Part shown: one piece after another, positions 56,720 through 64,000 of the stretch
Position numbering within the stretch: position 1 is the stretch's first letter
Layout of the letters: each line of letters begins with the position of its first letter
Assembly: GCA_034620365.1 (NCBI GenBank)
Contig: JAQGEQ010000339.1
Location: 868,001-932,000, forward strand
Direction: 5' to 3'
Length of the DNA stretch: 64,000 nucleotides
Origin: Pegea sp. RAD2-039
Taxonomy: Eukaryota > Chordata > Thaliacea > Salpida > Salpidae
Made by a program: the position numbers and the translations under genes
Notes under the pieces: generated by a model
What the model was told of the DNA's origin: nothing
Seen by the model: only the letters and a program-made list of their open reading frames with translations
Databases searched by the model: none

Positions 56720-57796
56720 TAGTTGCACATGTTGAAAGATGCTTATTTGAATCTAAATTTGATCTTATCAATTCTACCTACCTCAGCTGTTTGTGATGAA
56801 TCATTTATTTCGACTAAAATTCAGTTATAACATCAAATGATATTCTCTCGCCAGCAAATATAACTTACAAAAATATTACTCTTTTCTTTCAAATTTCTTT
56901 TCAAAGTTTTTAAAGCAAGCGTTTTATTCATCTACTGAAAGAATCTATCGTTATTCAAGATCTGACGGATCTTTAACAATTTGTTTTTTATATTCTAACT
57001 TTTGTTGAGAAATTAGTGATTTGACCATTATCTAATTTTGAATATTTGATTTGTTATCCGTTCTCACTTTCATCAGTTAATCTTCATAATCCTTCTAGAA
57101 TAAGAGCTCTTTGCATTTCAAGGGATTTTTACAGTTATATACATATAATGGTAAAAACAAAACTAAGTTGAGAGAGTTTTTTTAAATCATAGAATCTTAA
57201 ACGTAAAGAGACGTCTTTAGTATTCCCAATTTTAAAATAAAAAATATCTTTCGGCGAAAGAGTAAAATATTTGTTAGCACATTTATAGATTTTCTTACAA
57301 ACCAGTTTGAGGATGAATAAAAACCCCAGTGAGACACTTTGATCCTCAAAATTTAGCCTTAAAAAAAATAAAGCCCACCCCATAATAAAATACCAATTAA
57401 GGTTGGGCAATTAGGATTTTTTGGATAACAAATCTTTCCCATAAATAGTCAAAAACACGTTTTCTAGTGAAATTATTCAATATGTCCAATAATATGTATT
57501 CAATAATAATTTGTATATAACAACTGTAATTAAAATTAGAGTAAACATTTCAAAAAAAAATGTAGTTTTGTATAAAACTCAAATTATAGAATCATTTTGT
57601 AAAAATACTTTGCAACAAACAGTTTAAAATAGTTCGGTAACATCTCGAGAATCATAAAAACTATAAAAAGTAAATTCCAAACCAAAGAAATCCTAAAATT
57701 AGATGCTTACCAACTCTGATTTTGCAATTGTTAACAAAAGCCCTTAACAATTTCAAGATTAATACTTGTAAGATGAAAGAAGTTTCTAGTAAATAT
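56720..57796. other. Spacer between the left arm and U2-b, no gene
   Basis: About 1.1 kb of AT-rich sequence between the left-arm flank and U2-b. The minus-strand open stretch 57410-57135 is hydrophobic and AT-driven, without domain signal. Nothing else is supported. Confidence 0.45.
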
Positions 57797-57816
57797 CACT
57801 CCCCAATGGGGAGTGT

Positions 57817-58005
57817 GGTGGGCCGTTCCCGGAGGTACTGCAATACCGGGCCGACCCATGATCAGAGGTGAGCAAGCTCTCCGTGCTGATCCCATTCCAA
57901 AAACTCAGTCAAACATTGGAGTAGGCCAGTGGCCTACCTCTCAGGTTTGAAACTGAGAAGAACAGATACTACACTTGATCTTAGCTCAAAGAGCCGAGAA
58001 GCGAT
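57817..58005 (-). ncRNA. U2: U2 snRNA gene (U2-b)
   Basis: Minus strand, full-length and nearly identical to U2-a over the transcribed part. PSE-like ACAAACACTAAGCTTT at 58045-58060 and TATATA at 58029-58034, gap 10 bp; perfect 3' hairpin at 57797-57815. It lies in the spacer of the inverted repeat, without a neighbouring U6 on its 3' side, and so belongs to a truncated unit. Upstream similarity to the other U2 copies extends to about 58140. Confidence 0.95.
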
Positions 58006-58429
58006 AACGTTTGTTGGCTTTCTGCGAGTATATATCCACGATGGAAAGCTTAGTGTTTGTGGGCGACCGAAATCAGTGAGAAAAAATTTTTCATATGATT
58101 CGATAATTTGTGTCACTTTTTCTTTTTATGTACAAATTTTTTATTGATATATTTCATATGATTTAATAAATTATGTTAATTAATCTTTTTATTTTGTAAC
58201 TTTCAATTGACCAGACGTTTGAATCTAAAAAATTGTTTATTGTTTTCAAACATAACTTGAGAAAATATTGGACGGCTGGGACGAAATCTTGCGGATTCTT
58301 CTATTTGTTGTAATGATAATGGCCTGTTTCGGCTGAGAACGGCTCTGATTGTTGTGCTTAAGGAGTGTTGTTAAAAATAAATCAAAATGCTGTGAGATGC
58401 AAAAGAGATAAGAAATGTTTAGAGTTTCT

Positions 58430-59060
58430 TCTTTTTATCCTTGATTTTTTTGCGGAGTAAAGAGCGCCATTCGGAGCGAATCTCTGGTATGATGTTGAGC
58501 GATTTTATATCATGCTTTCAAGTATTCTTAAAGCAAAGACAGGGAAGGCTGATGCTATGTTTACTTTTTGATGTATACTCACTTAACAGATCTCTTTAAG
58601 ATATATCTTTCACCCATCCAACAAATATATCTGAGCCAGTGAAGCCTTTGCTTGTCAAGAATGCTGTACACTGTCGTTAGGGCAGTATGTTTCATAACTT
58701 CCTTTATAAGGTCTTTTACTGCCACCTTAAAGGTGAAATCGGTTCATCAACATTTTTAGGTCTTTTGCTAAATATGCAACAACTGCTGCACCATCAGCAA
58801 AATCGACTTCACGGGTGGTAACATTTCTAAACTTCGCTTTATATGATTTATTACAAATATTTCCATCAAATCTTGAGAGAAAGCAGGTTACTTATCTAGA
58901 TGCACGAAAAGCTTGCTTCAGTAACAATGAGAAGATAATCCAAAAGAGCGTTAGTCAGGAACAACAATTTTTTGGTGCAAGAACACATCCTTGTTTTACT
59001 CCATTTTTGATGGTAAATGGTTCAGAAGAACTTCCATAATACTAGACTGTTGATTTAGTA
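58430..59060 (-). mobile_element. RTE-like LINE reverse transcriptase relic in the array spacer
   Basis: From 59040 down: SEPFTIKNGVKQGCVLAP (RT block), then REVDFADGAAVVAYLAKDL where FADD has become FADG, and near 58690-58430 a C-terminal part with ILDKQRLHWLRYICWMGERY and IRSEWRSLLRKKIKDKKK. These are the usual post-RT blocks of RTE-type elements. Stops and frameshifts are numerous. Related to 62.2-63.1 kb at a similar position next to U5-c. Confidence 0.75.
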
Positions 59061-59417
59061 TTTGCGTAATGATTTCACCATATTAAAGAGGCTTAGCTGA
59101 CATCCAATCTTCAACAACATCGAGAACAGATTTATCCTACTGACAAAGTTAAAAATTTTGCCAAAGTTGATGAGCCCGATATGCAAAGCCTGTATTATTC
59201 TTTGCATGTTTCCTGTACTTGATGCACAGGAATAAATCATAATTTTTCTAAGCATTTTGATCTGAAATAAATTGAAATAAAATTTAAAAACTAGTTTCAT
59301 TTGACCCTAAAAAATTGAAAAGTTGAGTAATTGATAAAAACAATTCGATTACACTTGAAAAAGTAATTCTTCAAAAATAGAATTTTATCATATTTATCAG
59401 GTTATTTTGAGAAAAGA

Positions 59418-59543
59418 AGACCCGCGCCGAATAGCTACAGGTCATGCAAAAACTAATCAAGACTCATTGTGTTGCCCCAATCCACGGAAATCTTTAGTAA
59501 AAGGCGAAAGATTCATTCGTGAACTGAACTGAGGCCAGAGTAC
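59418..59543 (-). ncRNA. U5: U5 snRNA gene (U5-b)
   Basis: Minus strand U5 with intact loop 1 (CGCCTTTTACTAAAG). It differs from U5-a at the first base (G for A), in GGGGCAACACAATG, and in the single-stranded TTTTTGCATGACC after the Sm site. PSE-like ACAAATCTCAAACTTA at 59581-59596 and TATATAT at 59564-59570, gap 10 bp, with TGACGTCA further upstream. Confidence 0.95.
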
Positions 59544-60115
59544 CTTCCAATGCTACTTCATCCATATATAAACAACTTTATAAGTTTGAGATTTGTGGGT
59601 GATGACGTCATACTTTTTCCAATAAACTCATTTAATCTCGACACTTTTGTATAAATAATGTTTAAAAGCTAAAATTAAATTCTAAAATTTGTTATTTTTT
59701 AAATTGAAATGTTAAATAACTTCTAATTACTCAAATTGTTTCTTTGTTGTTTTACTCTAAAGACCTTTACGATTCTACAAAATCTGTATTCATTAGTAAT
59801 TGCAATTACTTATGCTGTTGATTATTAGAAATTATATTTATGTAAAAAGAATTTAATTTGAAAAATAATATTAAGTTTATTGTATTTTGTAGAAGGTGCA
59901 TCACGCTATTACAATCCGACATCTTTCAAGAACTCTCGGTCACTCTGCGCTAAATGTGTAGATGAGATAAAATTTCTTCAAAATGTACCTTAATTGAAGA
60001 TACTTACAACTGAACTGATCTGACTGCTTTTTCTTATTTGTGTTTTATGTTGGTTTCAAATCACGTGATTTACATTAAAATATCTAAAAGTTCGTCACGC
60101 TGAGAAGCAAGTAGC

Positions 60116-60164
60116 AAAATGAGGAACGCTTCACGATTTTGCGTGTCATCCTTGCGCAGGGGCC

Positions 60165-60204
<40 letters not shown>

Positions 60205-60221
60205 ACTGCCGAAGCAAGTAC
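60116..60221 (-). ncRNA. U6: U6 snRNA gene (U6-c)
   Basis: Minus strand, full-length, with the perfect 5' stem-loop GTACTTGCTTCGGCAGTAC, ACAGAGA box and terminal TTTT. The best-looking U6 of the window. Promoter: TATATATA at 60246-60253 and PSE-like ACAAACACTAAACTTT at 60267-60282, gap 13 bp. Confidence 0.96.
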
Positions 60222-61089
60222 ATCAGTGAACTGAATGACTCTGTCTATATATACAACAGATTGAAAAAAGTTTAGTGTTTGTTAGGACGTCTTTGATAGA
60301 ACTGATCAAATTTCTTTTTACAATGTCAGTAGAACAAGTCAGCAAACACAATTCAAATTTTTAAGATTGACTGAAAAAATCGAATCAAAGATTCCCGTTG
60401 AATTACTCATCGATGTCATCTTTGTTCGGTTATTGACGTCACTATATCAGACGAACTACAGACGACAGCGATTGAATTGATTTTTAGATTTAGTTCATAA
60501 AAGATCTTTGGTGAAATTTTACTAAATTTTGAATAATAATTGAAAAATATTGTCATAATATGTTTTATCTATTAAATCATAATTTTTCTTTATTTTTCAC
60601 ATAAAAATATTTATATTATTTTATAGTGATATTCAAAGAATAATATAAAAGTTTGTTTTCTAAGAGATGTTATCAACATAATAATATTTTTGTTAGAAAC
60701 AACAGATGATGAATATTTGAATAAAAATAATTTACTGAAGAATATTTGTAATAAAATGAAATTATTGATAAAAATTCATTTTCCAATGAAAGTTTTAAAC
60801 ACGAATCTTTTTTTTAAGAATTTGAAATTTAGATAAATACTTCAAAACAAACAGAATAATTTCATAAAAATTGTAGTTTTGCTTCAAATTCTAATTATTG
60901 AGTCATTCTAAAAAGAGTTTGCAACAAATTTAATATAATTTGGGGTTCAAACTTAAGATTACTGAAATTAAATAATTTTACCAGCTCGGTTATTTTTAAA
61001 AGTTCAATATGAACGTTCTTAACAATCTCGAAACTAATTCCAGAAATTGAAACGATTTTAGCTAAAGATCACCCCCCAATGGGGAGTGT

Positions 61090-61278
61090 GGTGGGCCGTT
61101 CCCGGAGGTACTGCAATACCGGGCCGACCCATGATCAGAGGTGAGCAAGCTCTCCGTGCTGATCCCATTCCAAAAACTCAGTCAAACATTGGAGTAGGCC
61201 AGTGGCCTACCTCTCAGGTTTGAAACTGAGAAGAACAGATACTACACTTGATCTTAGCTCAAAGAGCCGAGAAGCGAT
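61090..61278 (-). ncRNA. U2: U2 snRNA gene (U2-c)
   Basis: Minus strand, full-length, transcribed part as in U2-a. PSE-like GCAAACACTAAGCTTT at 61318-61333 and TATATA at 61302-61307, gap 10 bp. The 3' hairpin at 61070-61088 carries one mismatch. Confidence 0.95.
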
Positions 61279-61452
61279 AACGATTGGTGGCTTTCTGCGA
61301 GTATATAGCCACGATGGAAAGCTTAGTGTTTGCGGGCGACCGAAATCAGTGAGACAACATTTCTTAGGTAACTTGATAATTTTTGTCACTTTTTCTTTTT
61401 ATATAGAACTTTTTAATCGATAAAATGTTTGAGTCGAAAAAATTTACTCAGA

Positions 61453-62170
61453 TTAACGTACCAGGTGATACAGTCTTATTAAGGTGTAATGTGTGTCATC
61501 TGAGTTGTCTGATGTAACTTGAGAGAAGGAACAACTGAGACGAAAACAGCCATAACTATCTAAATTCAAGAGACCAATTCGATGTTTATAACTATTGTAT
61601 TCAATATTATATTTGCTGCCTACTAATCTCGTAAATGTTGCTTGAACAAATTTAATTTTTTTGATATCACCAACTTGATATGGCATTCATGCACTGGCAT
61701 TGTATTCAAGAATTTAATTACCATTAGGATTAAAGGCCCTTATAATAAGAAAAACGAAATTGATTGATTTTGCAAAAATCTTAGAAACATAATTGTGTCG
61801 TTTAAAGTCAGACGATTGGGTGCCAAAGTGTAAGGACCAAAAATATTCTTTGAATAATAAATCCATTCAAGGAATATTGGTTCAAGGAATTTGTGGCTGG
61901 TTTGCGAGAAAGAGTTATATGTCCAGACTTTGTGGGCTGGATTCTGAGTTGCCAGTTCACAGACCAGTTCTCTACAGTGTGTAGTGCAAATTAAATTTTT
62001 GAAAAATTACCAGATAATAGCTTAATATCATCTTCACACACAAACACACTAACATCATCTACTGCAACAAGTATTCGTATCGTGATTGAATAAATCCCTA
62101 CAGTAAAAAAAAGGATGACTGATGTTGTGTTAGGCTTTTGATAGCTCCCCATACAACAGATCGATTGGGA
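61453..62170 (-). mobile_element. CR1/jockey-like LINE relic in the array spacer
   Basis: From 62110 down: VDDVSVFVCEDDIKLLSG, the active-site block with its Asp pair still present. Near 61686-61453 the post-RT segment IKKIKFVQATFTRLVGSKYN and HRIGLLNLDSYGCFRL follows. The first block matches the 29.6-30.7 kb relic (DVSVFVYAKDIKLSS), so both belong to one family. Interrupted by stops. Confidence 0.7.
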
Positions 62171-62199
62171 TCCGTTCCTATTCTATCTGATAGACGTGT

Positions 62200-63100
62200 T
62201 CACGCCAGGATAGCTTTTTCTTGCTTGACAGGCTGCTAGTGGTTGTTAGACCATAAAAAAAGCGTTAAAAAGTTCCTTATTAGAGGTGATTTGCTGTCAC
62301 GTTAAACGTGATGTGTAACAAAGACAACGAAAATGAAAGGTGTTCAGTTTATTTTGTTAGCTTCTGATAAAGTTCAAGTTTTCTTGGCCTTCATCAGTCT
62401 ATTGCAGATAGAGACTCTATAGATGGAATCCTTGCTTTTGATGATAACTTTAATTTATCCCAAACCCCAGAAGTGAATCGTGCAAATGTACCCGATGCTC
62501 TACAAATGCAGCTGTTGATCCTTGCTTCTATTCAAACTGATGATGTTATTTTTGAGCCTAGATAGATAAAATTATCTACATCCTCAACATAATAATAATT
62601 GATGTTGATTAGCTGTGGAACATTAACACCTTGGCTGAGAAATTTTATCTTTTTTAGAATGTTTTAAATTCCAAATTCCCTAGAGTCTGATGAAAATCAA
62701 TCCATCATCATCTGTAGGTCTTTTGTTGAACATGCAACAATTGCTACATCTTCCCCAAAACGCAAGTTATACACATGGTGATGGTTTTTACCTCGCTCTT
62801 TTCATTTAGACATGATTCATTGGAAGACTTCTATTGGGTCTTGAATGAAAGCAGGTTTCTTCAGTAGATGTATGAAACTTTTGCTTTAGTAAAATTGAAA
62901 ATAAAATCCCCAAGAGCTTTGGGGAGTGGCATACCCTTGTTTTACTCCGTCTTCGATGGTAAATGGTTCCGAGTAGCTATCATCATACTAATAGTTGCCT
63001 TAATGTTTGTTTGAAATGATTTCCAAGTATCGAGAACACACTCTTCCTACTGACAAGGTTTTGTATGGTCAATGAACGCGATAAAAAAACCCGTGTTTTG
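62200..63100 (-). mobile_element. RTE-like LINE reverse transcriptase relic beside U5-c
   Basis: From 62990 down: SEPFTIEDGVKQG, then EDVAIVACSTKDLQMMMD (active-site block, FADD lost). Near 62590-62390 come FIYLGSKITSSV, IEARINSCICRASGTFARF and VWDKLKLSSKARI, the typical YLGS...I..RI..A...F.RL..VW block. Stops and frameshifts throughout. Nucleotide similarity to 58.6-59.1 kb suggests both descend from one insertion in the ancestral array unit. Confidence 0.75.
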
Positions 63101-63576
63101 TTCTTTTCATTTTTTCTGCAATTGATCACAAAAAAATCATATCCATGCATAAAAATTTTGATTTAAAACCACATTATGACCAGGAATAGAATCTTTTAGT
63201 CGATATCTGCAGGCGAGAAAGTAACACACGAGCTAATAAAAGTATAAATAGATCTGTCCTGGAGTAAGCAATCAAATAAGAGTTGGTCGAGTTAATATAA
63301 AACTGTTCAAGGTTTAAAGTTTGTAATTTTCAAACGAAAAAAAATAAATGTAAACATAAAAAACCAACTGAATTGGAAATATTATTTATGAAGTTGAAGC
63401 GAATTTGAAAAAATAGTTTCAATCTAAATTGAACAAATATAAGAAAGAAATGCAGAAACTAAAGAAATATTAAAGTTGAATAATAACAAAAAACATTTCT
63501 ATTATACTTGAAAAAGTAATTCTTTAAATATAAACTTTTTCAAATCTATATATTTATCATAATATTTGAGAAAAGA

Positions 63577-63702
63577 AGACCCGCGCCGAATAGCTACAGG
63601 TCAAGCAAAAACTAATCAAGACTCATTGTGTTGCCCCAATCCACGGAAATCTTTAGTAAAAGGCGAAAGATTCATTCGTGAACTGAACTGAGGCCAGAGT
63701 AC
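63577..63702 (-). ncRNA. U5: U5 snRNA gene (U5-c)
   Basis: Minus strand U5; loop 1 and Sm site intact, first base G as in U5-b but TTTTTGCTTGACC as in U5-a. PSE-like element at 63740-63755 and TATA-like at 63723-63729, gap 10 bp. The sequence to the window end (63703-64000) continues the same 5' flank as U5-b, so a further U6 and U2 are expected just beyond the window. Its 3' flank (63240-63576) matches that of U5-a better than U5-b. Confidence 0.95.
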
Positions 63703-64000
63703 CTTCCAATGTAACTTTATCCATATATAAACAACTTTATAAGTTTGAGATTTGTGGGTGATGACGTCATACTTTTTCCAATAAACTCTTTTAATCTCAA
63801 CACTTTTGTATAAATAATGTTTAAAAGCTAAAATTAAATTGTAAAATTTGTTATTTCTTAAATTGACATCTTAAATATCTTCTAATTACTCAAATTGTTT
63901 CTTTGTTTTTTTACTCTAAAGACCTTTACGATTTTACAAAAACTGTATTCATTAGTATTTGCAATTACTTATGCTGTTGATTATTAGAAATTATATTTAT

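Larger units (their letters stand above)
59335..61435 (-). repeat. Right arm of the snRNA inverted repeat (U5-U6-U2)
   Basis: Reverse complement of 54375-56475. The arms are separated by about 2.9 kb. Differences are scattered substitutions and small indels in spacers, with the RNA genes almost unchanged, so the arms are not a perfect assembly mirror. Confidence 0.85.

Noticed and set aside
57135-57410. 91-codon minus-strand ORF between snRNA units
   Set aside because: No homology signal; AT-driven hydrophobic codons.
61793-61984. 63-codon plus-strand ORF
   Set aside because: Overlaps the CR1-like relic on the opposite strand and has no domain signal.
53692-64000. Spliced-leader RNA, U1 or U4 gene in the snRNA cluster
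   Set aside because: I looked for a U1 5' end, the U4-U6 pairing segment and a leader with donor GT plus Sm site, and found none.

Overview
This window is nuclear DNA from an AT-rich metazoan. The genes are split by GT-AG introns, many only 45-100 nt long. The products are animal proteins: an MDM2/MDM4-type p53 regulator, a secreted fibrinogen-domain protein, a TIL-domain/trypsin fusion, GEMIN6, ARL6/BBS3, CFAP418 and RAB39. Repeats are relics of two LINE families and tRNA-derived SINEs. The MDM2 homologue argues against classic insect or nematode models, which lack it. I cannot place the lineage further.

Left part (1-19 kb): the 3' end of an SLC35F transporter (+), CFAP418 (+), a TIL-TIL-trypsin gene (-), then two coenzyme Q genes in a row on the minus strand (PDSS2 upstream of COQ3), ARL6 (+) and RAB39 (-). 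Exon joins were checked for phase and lengths match the human orthologues closely.

Middle part (19-45 kb): decayed RTE-like and CR1/jockey-like retrotransposons, USP10 (+, 14 coding exons, with an FGDF G3BP-binding motif and a complete Cys/His/Asp active site), NATD1 (-, LINE relic in its first intron), GEMIN6 and PSMC4/Rpt3 close together on the plus strand, a coiled-coil plus fibrinogen-domain gene (-), one small unrecognised candidate gene, and a tRNA-Leu(UAA).

Right part (45-64 kb): an MDM2/MDM4 homologue (SWIB domain and RING but no visible RanBP2 zinc finger), then a spliceosomal snRNA cluster from 53.7 kb to the window end. It holds three U2, three U5 and two intact U6 genes plus one U6 pseudogene. 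A U2-U6-U5 block (+) is mirrored by a U5-U6-U2 block (-) as a roughly 2.1 kb-per-arm inverted repeat; a further U2 lies in the spacer and another U5 beyond. All eight intact genes share a PSE-like element near -60 to -40 and a TATA-like element near -30 to -22. The PSE-to-TATA gap is 10 bp in all six U2/U5 (Pol II type) genes and 13 bp in both U6 (Pol III type) genes. This array and its spacing rule are the most interesting content of the window. GEMIN6, a factor that loads Sm cores on these RNAs, lies about 18 kb away, which may be coincidence.
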